This document shows, piece by piece, positions 1 to 8,060 of a stretch of 27,268 nucleotides of DNA. Location: the NCBI GenBank assembly GCA_900547995.1, contig URIY01000023.1:1-27268 (forward strand). The letters are read 5' to 3'. Source of the DNA: an uncultured Mycoplasmatota bacterium. GTDB taxonomy: Bacteria; Bacillota_I; Bacilli_A; RF39; UBA660. A model generated the notes under the pieces. The model ran no database searches, was not told where the DNA came from, and saw nothing but the letters and a program-made list of their open reading frames with translations. Positions within the stretch are counted from its first letter, which is position 1; every line of letters begins with the position of its first letter. The translations under genes were made by a program, and so were the position numbers.

Positions 1-77
1 CTTATATTTTAAGCTTTTCATGAAAAAACGGAATTTAGTTTAAAAATTCACGTTTTAAAATTCTCATATATGTTTAC

Positions 78-102
78 AAAAAAGATAGCATTACACTATC
101 TT
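78..102 (-). terminator. Rho-independent terminator of the prepilin-like gene
   Basis: On the minus strand, arms AAGATAG (102-96) and CTATCTT (88-82) pair perfectly around a 7-nt loop. A run of U follows (A-run 78-83 on plus). It starts 8 nt after the stop codon of the surface-protein gene, so that gene is the last of its transcript. The remaining 77 bases at the left edge hold no gene I can see. Confidence 0.75.
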
Positions 103-109
103 AAATATT

Positions 110-2059
110 TTACTTTATTAATGTTATAACTGGTCGAACAGCATATATTTGATTAGCATGATAATAATTAAGTGATTCTATTGCCTCACTACTACCTATA
201 AGATAAGCATAAGTTGCATCATATGAATTATATTTTCGTGTAAAAGAATTCATTGTCCACCAATAACCATCAGCTTTATTACCACATAAATTAGAACGGC
301 ATGATAACCAAAATTTATAGTTGCTATCACTTGAAATTTTTGTTATATTTTCAGTGTTAGGATAAATACTATTTTCAGTTGTATAATATGGGCTCATATT
401 ATAGTACTCTGCTCTAGTTATTAATCGTACTTTATCACTTACTTTAGATGTACATTCGGATGTTTTCCCCATAGCTTCTAATTCACTAATTAAATATCCA
501 CCATATGTTGCAGCACCATCTATTCTAGATGGATCAGAACATATTGGTACTTCCACTATACTATTGACAATATTTAATTGTAAATTTAATAGCAATGTAT
601 TATTCAAATAAGTTCTAATTAATGATTTATCCCAGCTATATAAAACATGATAATTCGTTTTTCTGCTAGACACGTACTCATATACTCCACAATCAGTTGA
701 TTCATCCGTATCTGCAGTACAATGATTCATTTCACTATTATTACCTAGTTGATTGGCATCCATTAATAATGTAACTTGCGCTCCCGTATCTCCTATAACA
801 TGCCAATTATATCCTCCAAGTGATACTGCTTCACCTGTTGTATATGTCCTATTTTCTAATTTATCTTTACCCTTTATTGTTATTGTCTTAGATGCTTCTG
901 CTGTATTGCCAGCTCCTGTTGTTACTATACATGTTATAGTATGTTCTCCTTTAATTAATGTACTTGTATTTGTTATTTCGTTACCACCTTCATCAGTACA
1001 TTTTACATTTCCTCCTGATAAATCATTATTTACTGTATATGATGTTGGTAATTCATAACTTTCGCCTTCCATAATTATATCAGTTAATCCATCTAATGAT
1101 ACTGTTGGTACAGTTGCATCTATCATTATTACATTTTTTGTTATTGCTTTGTTCTTTAATATCGATGTATTATCTTCTTTTTTTACTATATCTACTTTTA
1201 TAGCACCATTTTCTGTAAATTTAATTGGTTCAATATAGTCTTGATAATTTATTCCATCAAAACTATATACTACTTTATAAATATTTTCATCTATTTCAGG
1301 AGCGGTTATAGTTACAGTTTTACTTGTTGCCCATACTGTCCCACTTGGTTCTACTTCAATAGTTGGATTGTCTAATAATGATGTTGTTATAGACTCTAAT
1401 TCTATTTGGTCTTGTTCATCTTTTAGATTAGTTACTCTCATTAGTACTTTATATTCTTTTCCCATTTCTAATCCTGTAAATGTATAGGTTTTTCCTTCTG
1501 CTTTTACCCATGTTGTTCCATTATCTATACTAAACTCATATAATTTTATTTCTTCATCATCATTACTTACACTTCCTATAACTGTTATTTCTCCTGCCTT
1601 GTCTGTTTTATAGGTTATTTTTAAATCTGATGGTTTATTTATAACTAGTTCTCCACATACCTTTTTGCTTACCTTTATATTATCACTATCTTGTTTCTTT
1701 TCGGCACAGTATGTTCCATTTCCTAACTCAAAGGATACTTTACCATCACTTGTTATTGTTACATCTCCTGTACCCATATTTCCATCAACAGCCAACTTAA
1801 CTGATTTTTCAGAAGATATACATTCTATATTGTTACACTTAAATGTTATTTCTTCTATGTCTACATTCTCTACCAAACTAGATGTATAATATAATTTCGA
1901 TGCTTTAAGTACTCCTTCGGCACTTCTTGCAAATGCTCCTTTTCTAGATGTTTCTATTAACTTTAATACGATTGGAGTTGCGATTAAAGCTATAATTGCT
2001 AGTATCACTATGACTGCTAACAATTCTATTAATGTAAATCCTCTTCTTTTTTCTCTCAT
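110..2059 (-). CDS. Large surface protein with a type IV prepilin-like N-terminus and a DUF6273-like C-terminus
   Basis: A class III (type IV pilin-like) signal opens the protein: a basic start, then GFTLIELLAVIVILAII, with Gly before Phe as the prepilin-peptidase cleavage site and Glu at +5. The body (about residues 140-400) contains Ig/Fn3-like beta segments. The last ~230 residues contain WWTMNS and end AVRPVITL, which resembles the DUF6273 / C-type-lectin-like domains seen in gut Firmicutes proteins. Twelve cysteines fall in six close pairs, which suggests disulfides outside the cell. The length (649 aa) is several times that of a pilin. I chose ATG 2059 because the AGGAG at 2071-2075 is well spaced for it and too close to the upstream GTG at 2065. 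No other pilus gene is in the window. It is probably an exported adhesin or tip-like minor pilin; its ligand is unknown. Confidence 0.75.
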   Translation of the reverse strand: MREKRRGFTLIELLAVIVILAIIALIATPIVLKLIETSRKGAFARSAEGVLKASKLYYTSSLVENVDIEEITFKCNNIECISSEKSVKLAVDGNMGTGDVTITSDGKVSFELGNGTYCAEKKQDSDNIKVSKKVCGELVINKPSDLKITYKTDKAGEITVIGSVSNDDEEIKLYEFSIDNGTTWVKAEGKTYTFTGLEMGKEYKVLMRVTNLKDEQDQIELESITTSLLDNPTIEVEPSGTVWATSKTVTITAPEIDENIYKVVYSFDGINYQDYIEPIKFTENGAIKVDIVKKEDNTSILKNKAITKNVIMIDATVPTVSLDGLTDIIMEGESYELPTSYTVNNDLSGGNVKCTDEGGNEITNTSTLIKGEHTITCIVTTGAGNTAEASKTITIKGKDKLENRTYTTGEAVSLGGYNWHVIGDTGAQVTLLMDANQLGNNSEMNHCTADTDESTDCGVYEYVSSRKTNYHVLYSWDKSLIRTYLNNTLLLNLQLNIVNSIVEVPICSDPSRIDGAATYGGYLISELEAMGKTSECTSKVSDKVRLITRAEYYNMSPYYTTENSIYPNTENITKISSDSNYKFWLSCRSNLCGNKADGYWWTMNSFTRKYNSYDATYAYLIGSSEAIESLNYYHANQIYAVRPVITLIK

Positions 2060-2085
2060 ATTCACTACTCTCCTATTCTTTTTAT

Positions 2086-2114
2086 ATTATACCCTTTTTA
2101 TCATTTTTTAGCAA
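2086..2114 (-). promoter_or_regulatory. Sigma-A-type promoter of the prepilin-like gene
   Basis: On the minus strand, TTGCTA (2114-2109) and a perfect TATAAT (2091-2086) are 17 bp apart. The predicted RNA start near 2079 leaves a leader of about 20 nt carrying AGGAG before ATG 2059. The surface protein is therefore likely transcribed alone in vegetative cells. Confidence 0.6.
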
Positions 2115-2146
2115 TATCAAAAAAATAATTTTTCTCATATAAGCAA

Positions 2147-3157
2147 TTAACATTTACTTTCTTCAAGTAAACTTTCATATATTTTCTTTAACTCAGCACC
2201 TATATTTTTAATATCTCTTTCTTTAGCAACCTTATAACCTTCTTCTGTTAAATCCGGTAATTTCTTTTCTAATATACCTTTCATTTTTTCTTCAAAGCTA
2301 TCAATATCATTTGCCTTATAAACGTTCTTACCATCGACAAACCAACCTTCATATATTGGAATATCACGAATTAAAACAGGTATTTTTGAAGCAAGAGCCT
2401 CAAGTAAAACAATTCCTTCTGTTTCTTCCAATGTTGGAAACAAGAATAAATTAGCTCCAGAGTAGGCTTTAATTAATTCCTCTCTTGGGACATATCCAGC
2501 AAAGAAAAGATTAGGCAGTTCAGTTGCTACAGCTTTTCTAATTTTTGGTGGAACTAAATTTAAATTAGTATATCCAAACCAAACAAATTTATATTCTGGA
2601 TTACGACGAGCTAATTCAACAAAATCTAGTATACCTTTTCTTTCAAAATATAGACCAACTGATATGACTATTTTGTCATCAGCAGTAAATCCATACTTCT
2701 CGCGAAATTCTTTTCCACTCTCTTCATTTCTCTTAAAGAAATCTAATTCAATACCATTAGATACAGCATATATTGGTTTATTAATTGGATAATTTTCCAA
2801 TAATTTTTTAGAATATGGTGTTGGTGTTACGATAACATCAGCAATGTTATAACATGTCTTTAACCATGTTTTAAATAGAGGAGCAAGTTGATTAGAAAAA
2901 GTAAAAGAGTTTCTAAAATCTTCCTCTGTTGAATGAGCATGGTATACAACTTTTTTCCCTTGCTTTTTAGCCTTTTTTGCCATTGCTAAAGACTCAGCAA
3001 AAATAGTATTTATATGTATAATGTCATAATCATCTTCTGGATTAGTAGTATATTCTATTCCATTTAATTCTAATGCTTTCATTTGATGTTTAATGGCTCT
3101 GCCAACACCACTTTTTTCAATTGTATCCATTTTATCTGAATGTAATAATACTTTCAC
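2147..3157 (-). CDS. Glycosyltransferase family 4 (GT-B fold)
   Basis: This retaining GT4-type glycosyltransferase has two Rossmann domains. The N-terminal acceptor half (about residues 1-165) begins MKVLLHSD, with SGVGRAIKHQ as the glycine-rich loop. The donor half contains SVGLYFERKG and the EX7E motif within EETEGIVLLEALA near residue 245, which binds the nucleotide-sugar. At 336 aa it is close to the lipid glucosyltransferases of Gram-positive bacteria (glycosyl-diacylglycerol synthesis), so a membrane glycolipid or surface-glycan role is plausible, but the acceptor cannot be read from the sequence. It has no transmembrane segment. The start is GTG, preceded by AGGTGA. It has its own strong promoter and stands as a single-gene unit between ylmC and the prepilin-like gene. 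Confidence 0.8.
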   Translation of the reverse strand: MKVLLHSDKMDTIEKSGVGRAIKHQMKALELNGIEYTTNPEDDYDIIHINTIFAESLAMAKKAKKQGKKVVYHAHSTEEDFRNSFTFSNQLAPLFKTWLKTCYNIADVIVTPTPYSKKLLENYPINKPIYAVSNGIELDFFKRNEESGKEFREKYGFTADDKIVISVGLYFERKGILDFVELARRNPEYKFVWFGYTNLNLVPPKIRKAVATELPNLFFAGYVPREELIKAYSGANLFLFPTLEETEGIVLLEALASKIPVLIRDIPIYEGWFVDGKNVYKANDIDSFEEKMKGILEKKLPDLTEEGYKVAKERDIKNIGAELKKIYESLLEESKC

Positions 3158-3176
3158 TTTAAATCACCTTGCTACA

Positions 3177-3205
3177 ATTGTATCATAAAATTTAAACTTT
3201 GTTAA
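3177..3205 (-). promoter_or_regulatory. Sigma-A-type promoter of the glycosyltransferase gene
   Basis: TTAACA (3205-3200, 5 of 6 consensus) and TACAAT (3182-3177, 5 of 6) lie 17 bp apart on the minus strand, between the stop of ylmC and the GTG start at 3157. Confidence 0.65.
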
Positions 3206-3223
3206 TCATTAAATTTTTATAAC

Positions 3224-3454
3224 TTAAAAATCTATTTTTACAAGTATAACATCTTCTCCTATTTTTTCTATTTGTTTCCATGCTATTTCAATTTCATTTT
3301 TATTAGTAAACATTGATATTAAAAATCTATTTTTTTCAACTATTAACCCTGACATCCTACCATCATTATCTATTGATACATCAATTATATTGCCTATTTT
3401 TTTACCATCTAACATATTAACAACATCTTTATGTTGCAAATCAGATAAACGCAT
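3224..3454 (-). CDS. ylmC: YlmC/YmxH family PRC-barrel sporulation protein
   Basis: This 76-aa protein starts MRLSDLQHKDVVNMLDGKK and continues as a single PRC-barrel, with GKKIGNIIDV and a closing IEKIGEDVILVKI strand. This is the usual pattern and size of YlmC/YmxH proteins, which are common in spore formers; the molecular function is not established. In Bacillus ylmC lies just downstream of sigG. Here it is divergent from sigG with a 92-bp gap, so the neighbourhood is kept but the orientation is changed. The start ATG has AGGTGG upstream. A sporulation link is inferred from the family and position only. Confidence 0.85.
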   Translation of the reverse strand: MRLSDLQHKDVVNMLDGKKIGNIIDVSIDNDGRMSGLIVEKNRFLISMFTNKNEIEIAWKQIEKIGEDVILVKIDF

Positions 3455-3546
3455 AAAACCACCTATTTAATTTTATTTATCTTTTTTTTTAATATTCAGA
3501 ATAAAAACAGATAAATCTTATCAATATGAATATGAAAGGAGAAATT

Positions 3547-4323
3547 ATGGCACGTCACAAAGTAGAAATTGCGAACGTGAATACTGCGAATATTAAAGTT
3601 TTAACCAATGAAGAAATGGTAGTTTTATTTAAAAAATATAAGGAAGGAGATTTATTTGCTAAAGAAGAGTTAATAAATGGTAATTTAAAATTAGTGCTAT
3701 CAATATTAAGAAAATATAATAATCGTACTGATAATATGGATGATTTATTTCAGGTTGGATGCATTGGATTAATTAAAGCCATTGATAATTTTGATTTATC
3801 TCATGAAGTTAAATTTTCAACCTATGCAGTTCCTATGATACTTGGTGAAGTCAAAAGATTTTTAAGAGATAATAATAGTGTAAGAATATCTAGAAGTATT
3901 AAAGATTTAGCATACAAATCATTAATACTTAAAGAAAAACTTACCAATAAACTTGGTAAAGAGCCTACTATTTCAATGATTGCTAAAGAGCTTGGATACA
4001 GTGAATATGAAATAAGTAACGCACTTGATTCAACTAAAGATGCAATTAGTATGTTTGAGCCAATATATAATGATGGTGGTGATACTATTTATCTTGCTGA
4101 TCAATTAGAAGATAAATGTAATGATAATCGTAATTTTGATTTAAGAGTTGCTCTTAATGATGCAATTAAAGCGTTAAGTTCTAAAGAAAGAAAAATTATA
4201 AATGAAAGATATTTATATGGAAAAACGCAAATGGAACTTGCAGATGAACTTGGTATATCACAAGCTCAAATATCAAGATTAGAAAAAAGTGGATTACAAA
4301 ATATTAAAAAAATGATATCTTAA
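3547..4323 (+). CDS. sigG: RNA polymerase sporulation sigma factor SigG (late forespore)
   Basis: Sigma-G directs late gene expression in the forespore. The N-terminus MARHKVEIANV matches the conserved SigG start (MSRNKVEI-type). Region 2 follows with DDLFQVGCIGLIKAIDNFD and FSTYAVPMILGE, then region 3 with KEPTISMIAKELG and the FEPIYNDGGD segment typical of SigF/SigG. Region 4 ends with GKTQMELADELGISQAQISR, a helix-turn-helix. The length is 258 aa, normal for SigG. I chose ATG 3547 because AAAGGAG (3535-3541) lies 5 nt upstream; an in-frame ATG at 3526 lies before this site. No spoIIGA or sigE, which precede sigG in Bacillus, are present. Its stop codon is the first base triplet of the terminator hairpin shared with dxs. 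Confidence 0.95.
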   Translation: MARHKVEIANVNTANIKVLTNEEMVVLFKKYKEGDLFAKEELINGNLKLVLSILRKYNNRTDNMDDLFQVGCIGLIKAIDNFDLSHEVKFSTYAVPMILGEVKRFLRDNNSVRISRSIKDLAYKSLILKEKLTNKLGKEPTISMIAKELGYSEYEISNALDSTKDAISMFEPIYNDGGDTIYLADQLEDKCNDNRNFDLRVALNDAIKALSSKERKIINERYLYGKTQMELADELGISQAQISRLEKSGLQNIKKMIS

Positions 4324-4350
4324 AAGAGTAAGAAAATCCTTACTCTTTTA
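4321..4350. terminator. Bidirectional terminator between convergent sigG and dxs
   Basis: TAAAAGAGTAAG (4321-4332) and CTTACTCTTTTA (4339-4350) pair perfectly over 12 bp around a 6-nt loop. The A and T runs at the arms give a U-rich tail in both directions. The sigG stop codon (4321-4323) is the 5' end of one arm, and the dxs stop (4342-4340) and last codons form the other. Confidence 0.85.
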
Positions 4351-6145
4351 ACATTTTACTTACTCTTTTACAAATATTATCTACATCTAATTTTTGTTCT
4401 AAAAATAATTCTTTAATAGAACCATGTTCAACATATTTATCATTTATTCCTATAATAGTTGTATCTTTATGTATTAATGATATTAAACTACCTAGTCCAC
4501 CACTAATAACATTTTCTTCTAAAACAACTACTTTATAATTTTCTAACTTTTTTATTAATTTCTTATCAATAGGTTTAATAAATAAAGCATTAACAATCAT
4601 AATATCTTGTTTTAATTTTTCTTTAACAAGCATAGCAATTTCAACCATTCTTCCAGTTGCAACAATGCATAATTTTTCACCCTTAGATAAAATCTCCCAT
4701 TTCCCATAACTAATAGAATTATTACTATGGAAATGATAATTATTTCTTCCTTTAGGATATTTTATAACAAGAGGGCCATTAAAGGTACTTGCAAAATCTA
4801 ACATATTTTCAAGTTCATCTAAACTTTTCGGTTGCATAATAGTTAAATTAGGAATTAAACTAAGATATGAGTTATCAAAAATGCCATGATGTGTTTCTCC
4901 ATCTTCACCAACAAGCCCTGATCTATCAACCATAAATGTAACAGGTAAATTTTGCATACATACATCTTCTATTATTTGATCAAAACCTCTTTGTAAAAAA
5001 GTTGAATAAACAGCAAAGAAAGGTTTAAAACCACTTGCTGCAAGCCCTGCAGCAAATGAAACAGCATGTTCCTCACAAATACCTACATCAAAAAAACGAT
5101 TACTATATCTTTCTTTAAATTTTTCAAGTCCTGTACCTGTAGTCATGGCTGCTGTAATAGCCACTATTTTTTTATTTTTACTTGCTAGCTTGCAAATCTT
5201 ATCTCCAAAGGTATTTGAATAATTTTTATTGCTATTCTTAGTAACACCATCCTCAATAGAGAAAGACCCTACCCCATGATAAATATTAGGATTTTTTTCA
5301 GCAAGTTCATAACCTTTTCCTTTTATTGTTTTCACATGCAAAACAACTGGTTCATCAATATCCTTAATTTTAGACATAATTTTATTTAATTTTTTAATAT
5401 CATGACCATCAACTGGTCCTATATATCTAATACCTAAATTTTCAAAATACATAGATGGTAAAATCATACTACGAATACTAATTTTTATTCTTCTAATAAG
5501 ATTTGTCATTTTTTTACTATTTATTTTATCTAGTTTATAATGTGCCCTCTTTTTTAATTTATTATAAAAGGGATTAATTCTAATTCTATTTAAACAATTA
5601 GATAAACTACCTACATTAGATGATATAGCCATACCATTATCATTTAAAATAATAAGCATTTTAGTTTTACGATAACCTAAATCATTTAAGGCTTCAAAGG
5701 TCATACCACCTGTTAACGCTCCATCTCCTATTAAAGCAATAACATTATATTTTTTATCCATAAGGTCTCTTGCTCTTGCCATTCCAAGAGCCGCTGATAT
5801 AGAGTTACTAGCATGACCTGTATTAAAGAAGTCATATTTACTTTCTTTAACTTTAGGAAAGCCACTAATTCCTTTATATTTTCTAATTGTTTCTAAATTT
5901 CTCTTTGTCAATAATTTATAAGTATAACATTGATGGCCAACATCAAATATTATTTTATCTTTATCAAAATCAAAATTCTTAAATAAGGAAATAGTTAATT
6001 CAACAAGACCTAGATTAGATGCTAAATGACCACCATTATTTGAAATGCATCTAATAAGTTCATATCTTACATCACTTGCAAGTTCATTTAATTCATTATT
6101 ATTTAATTTAGAAATATCATGTATATTATTAATATTCTTTAGCAT
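4340..6145 (-). CDS. dxs: 1-deoxy-D-xylulose-5-phosphate synthase
   Basis: Dxs condenses pyruvate and glyceraldehyde 3-phosphate to 1-deoxyxylulose 5-phosphate, the first step of the MEP isoprenoid pathway, with thiamine diphosphate as cofactor. The ThDP-binding stretch LIGDGALTGGMTFEALNDLG leads to LNDNGMAIS (about residues 138-172). GGHLASNLG near the N-terminus carries a conserved active-site His. The transketolase middle domain shows FDVGICEEHAVSFAAGLA and RSGLVGEDGETHHG. The C-terminal transketolase domain closes the 601-aa protein, slightly shorter than the usual ~620-630. It has its own promoter right after the lipoprotein terminator and is probably transcribed alone. The product also feeds thiamine and pyridoxal synthesis in many bacteria. 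Confidence 0.97.
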   Translation of the reverse strand: MLKNINNIHDISKLNNNELNELASDVRYELIRCISNNGGHLASNLGLVELTISLFKNFDFDKDKIIFDVGHQCYTYKLLTKRNLETIRKYKGISGFPKVKESKYDFFNTGHASNSISAALGMARARDLMDKKYNVIALIGDGALTGGMTFEALNDLGYRKTKMLIILNDNGMAISSNVGSLSNCLNRIRINPFYNKLKKRAHYKLDKINSKKMTNLIRRIKISIRSMILPSMYFENLGIRYIGPVDGHDIKKLNKIMSKIKDIDEPVVLHVKTIKGKGYELAEKNPNIYHGVGSFSIEDGVTKNSNKNYSNTFGDKICKLASKNKKIVAITAAMTTGTGLEKFKERYSNRFFDVGICEEHAVSFAAGLAASGFKPFFAVYSTFLQRGFDQIIEDVCMQNLPVTFMVDRSGLVGEDGETHHGIFDNSYLSLIPNLTIMQPKSLDELENMLDFASTFNGPLVIKYPKGRNNYHFHSNNSISYGKWEILSKGEKLCIVATGRMVEIAMLVKEKLKQDIMIVNALFIKPIDKKLIKKLENYKVVVLEENVISGGLGSLISLIHKDTTIIGINDKYVEHGSIKELFLEQKLDVDNICKRVSKMLKE

Positions 6146-6170
6146 ATTACACCAACTTTACAACAAAGAT

Positions 6171-6199
6171 ATATTAATATAAAGAAATATTAAAGTCAA
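6171..6199 (-). promoter_or_regulatory. Sigma-A-type promoter of dxs
   Basis: TTGACT (6199-6194, 5 of 6) and TAATAT (6176-6171, 4 of 6) are 17 bp apart on the minus strand. The -35 starts two bases after the U-tract of the upstream lipoprotein terminator, so transcription restarts immediately after the previous unit ends. Confidence 0.5.
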
Positions 6200-6200
6200 G

Positions 6201-6225
6201 AAAAAAACTAAGAATTTCTTCCTAG
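6201..6225 (-). terminator. Rho-independent terminator of the spoIIAA-sigF-spoVA-lipoprotein unit
   Basis: On the minus strand CTAGGAA (6225-6219) pairs with TTCTTAG (6214-6208), with one G-U pair, around a GAAA tetraloop. Seven U follow (A-run 6201-6207). It lies 5 nt after the lipoprotein stop codon. Confidence 0.8.
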
Positions 6226-6230
6226 TCATT

Positions 6231-6662
6231 TTAGTAATTTCTAACATATTCTACACTTTTAGCATTTAATAAACTCATATCTACTGATGATGAAACAGAT
6301 GCAGATTCATTAGGTGCAATATTTGATCCAACAAATACTAATATTGTAACAATTTCTTTACCATCTTTGTCTTTAAAAGTTACATTAAATGACTTAACAT
6401 CAATGGCAGCATCAGTAGTATTTACAACATCTGCTGTATATACAGTACTTTCTCCTTCAGAAATTAATGTAATATTAGTAAACTTTAAACCATCAATTGT
6501 TTGTTCACCTACAACAGCATCATCTGTATTAGCAGATGGTTCTGTAACAGTTGTATTTTCTTTATTATCATCTTTCTTCTTATCATCATTAGTTTTCTTA
6601 CCACATCCAGTAGCAAAAATTAATCCACATGCTAGAAATAATGCAATTATCTTCTTACTCAT
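6231..6662 (-). CDS. Small secreted lipoprotein, FxLYD-like beta domain
   Basis: A lipoprotein signal opens the protein: MSKKIIALFLACGLIFATGC, with Cys20 as the lipidation site (ATGC lipobox, with Ala rather than Leu at -3). A linker rich in Lys, Asp and Asn follows, then an ~85-residue beta domain (residues about 55-143) containing DGLKFTNITL and YTADVVNTTDAAIDVKSFNV. That pattern resembles FxLYD-type domains of Firmicutes lipoproteins. I chose ATG 6662 because GAGGAG lies just upstream; the longer frame to 6713 adds a non-signal stretch. It sits 58 bp after spoVAE with no terminator between them, so it is likely the last gene of the sigF/spoVA operon. A role at the forespore membrane or spore envelope is inference from position; the specific function is unknown. 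Confidence 0.75.
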   Translation of the reverse strand: MSKKIIALFLACGLIFATGCGKKTNDDKKKDDNKENTTVTEPSANTDDAVVGEQTIDGLKFTNITLISEGESTVYTADVVNTTDAAIDVKSFNVTFKDKDGKEIVTILVFVGSNIAPNESASVSSSVDMSLLNAKSVEYVRNY

Positions 6663-6720
6663 ATCTATACACTCCTCAATTATAATATTAGCATTAAAAT
6701 AACTAATAGTCAATTGCTTA

Positions 6721-7071
6721 TTAACTCCTTGGTTTAAAAATTAGTGCTAAGAAAAATGACAATATAATTGCTGAAATAATACCCGATGAAGTTAAGTCAA
6801 ACATTCCCATAACAAGGCCAACAAATCCAAAGTCAGCAGCTTTTTCTAAAGCACCATGAATAAGTAAATGCCCAAAACTTGTTATTGGAACTAAAGCTCC
6901 TCCACCTGCCCATAGTACAATTTTATCATATAAACTAAAGATATCTAAAAAGGCACCAATTACAACGAAAATAGATGTTACATGTCCTGGTGTTAATTTC
7001 GTATTATCTAAAATTATTTGTCCTATTAAACAAACAAGTCCGCAAAAAATAAAAGCATTAAGATATATCAT
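6721..7071 (-). CDS. spoVAE: Stage V sporulation protein AE (SpoVAEb type), DPA channel subunit
   Basis: A 116-aa membrane protein with hydrophobic helices at about residues 1-20, 28-48, 75-95 and 95-112. It contains the conserved LTPGHVTSIFVVIGAFLDI and GALVPITSFG segments; GxLxPITGFx is also seen in the paralogous SpoVAC. With SpoVAC and SpoVAD it forms the SpoVA system that moves Ca-dipicolinic acid into the forming spore and releases it at germination. Its ATG shares one base with the spoVAD stop (TAATG), so translation is coupled. The length is normal for the SpoVAEb form. SpoVAA, AB and AF are not in the window, so this is the minimal AC-AD-AE set. Confidence 0.92.
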   Translation of the reverse strand: MIYLNAFIFCGLVCLIGQIILDNTKLTPGHVTSIFVVIGAFLDIFSLYDKIVLWAGGGALVPITSFGHLLIHGALEKAADFGFVGLVMGMFDLTSSGIISAIILSFFLALIFKPRS

Positions 7072-8057
7072 TATACCGCCTCCAAACTAATTGCATGAGC
7101 AATAGATGGAATAGATAATTTTTGATTTACCATCGTTGTTGATAAAAGTGCTCCTGTTGCTACTAAAAGAACTCTCTTTAATTCTTTTTTCTTCATTTTA
7201 GAAAAGATATAACCATATGTAACAAGTGGTGCACACGCTGGTCCACTACCACCGGCATATACTGGTTGATTATCTAAATCATATATCATGGTTGCTGTAT
7301 CATCATAATTTTTTAAATCAATATTATATTCTGTTTTCATATATTCTTTTAATATTTTTTTACCATACATACCAAGATCTCCTGTTAATATTAAATCATA
7401 ATAATTTATATCCCTTTTGGTATCCATTAAATGTCTATATATAGTTTGAGCAGCGGCTGGTGCCATTACTGCACCCATATGATAGGCATCTTTAATTCCT
7501 GCATCATTTACAATACCAACTGTACTACTTTCAACTCGTATTCCTTCCTTATTATATGTTAAGTAGCAAGAAGCACCACCTGTTGTTGTAAAGGTTGTTG
7601 TTTTAGGTTTTGGACCACCATATTCAACAGGATATCTAAATTGTTTTTCGGCTGCATTATTATGTGATGAAACACTACATATACAATTTTTAATTTGTCT
7701 TGCTTCAATCATATTTGAACCAATAATAATTCCTTCAACACTAGTTGCACATGCATTATATATTCCAAGATAAGGGATACCCAAATCAGCTGCTGCATAA
7801 TTAGATGCAACGGTTTGATTTAAAAGATCTCCTGAAATATGAAGATCTATATCAAATCTTGTTTTACCAAGTTTAGATAGTAAAATATCTACCGAATCTT
7901 CTATTAATTTTCCCTCTGCTTGTTCCCATGTTGGCATACCAAAATAAAAGTCATCATAACCCTTATCAAAATATCCATGTAATGGCCCTTTTTTCTCATA
8001 AGGTCCTGTAACTGTAGATGTTTCATTAATATAAACATTTTCATATTTTATTGTCAT
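7071..8057 (-). CDS. spoVAD: Stage V sporulation protein AD, DPA-binding thiolase-like subunit
   Basis: SpoVAD is a thiolase-fold protein that binds dipicolinic acid at the inner spore membrane. The sequence shows the family start with NVYINETSTVTGPYEKKGPL, the nucleophile-elbow-like GIYNACATSVEG (about residues 98-109), TTGGASCYL, and the C-terminal GGSGPACAPLVTYG. The length of 328 aa matches the family. GGAGGATAG precedes the ATG within the 3' end of spoVAC, which ends 3 nt upstream. It is the middle gene of the spoVAC-AD-AE set. Confidence 0.95.
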   Translation of the reverse strand: MTIKYENVYINETSTVTGPYEKKGPLHGYFDKGYDDFYFGMPTWEQAEGKLIEDSVDILLSKLGKTRFDIDLHISGDLLNQTVASNYAAADLGIPYLGIYNACATSVEGIIIGSNMIEARQIKNCICSVSSHNNAAEKQFRYPVEYGGPKPKTTTFTTTGGASCYLTYNKEGIRVESSTVGIVNDAGIKDAYHMGAVMAPAAAQTIYRHLMDTKRDINYYDLILTGDLGMYGKKILKEYMKTEYNIDLKNYDDTATMIYDLDNQPVYAGGSGPACAPLVTYGYIFSKMKKKELKRVLLVATGALLSTTMVNQKLSIPSIAHAISLEAV

Positions 8058-8060
8058 ATT

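Noticed and set aside
753..1889. Plus-strand frames opposite the prepilin-like gene (753-1058 and 1665-1889)
   Set aside because: Their composition mirrors the Thr/Glu/Lys-rich sense protein; no start signals or family motifs.
3455..3546. Sigma-F or sigma-G promoter for sigG (GAATA near 3499, an imperfect GATAA/TTATC repeat at 3510-3522)
   Set aside because: No -10 at the right spacing that would place the start upstream of the ribosome binding site; the repeat is only 5 bp per arm.
6367..6702. Plus-strand 111-aa frame opposite the lipoprotein, with hydrophobic runs
   Set aside because: It is the antisense of a clear lipoprotein gene with signal peptide, ribosome binding site and terminator; it has no plausible ribosome binding site.
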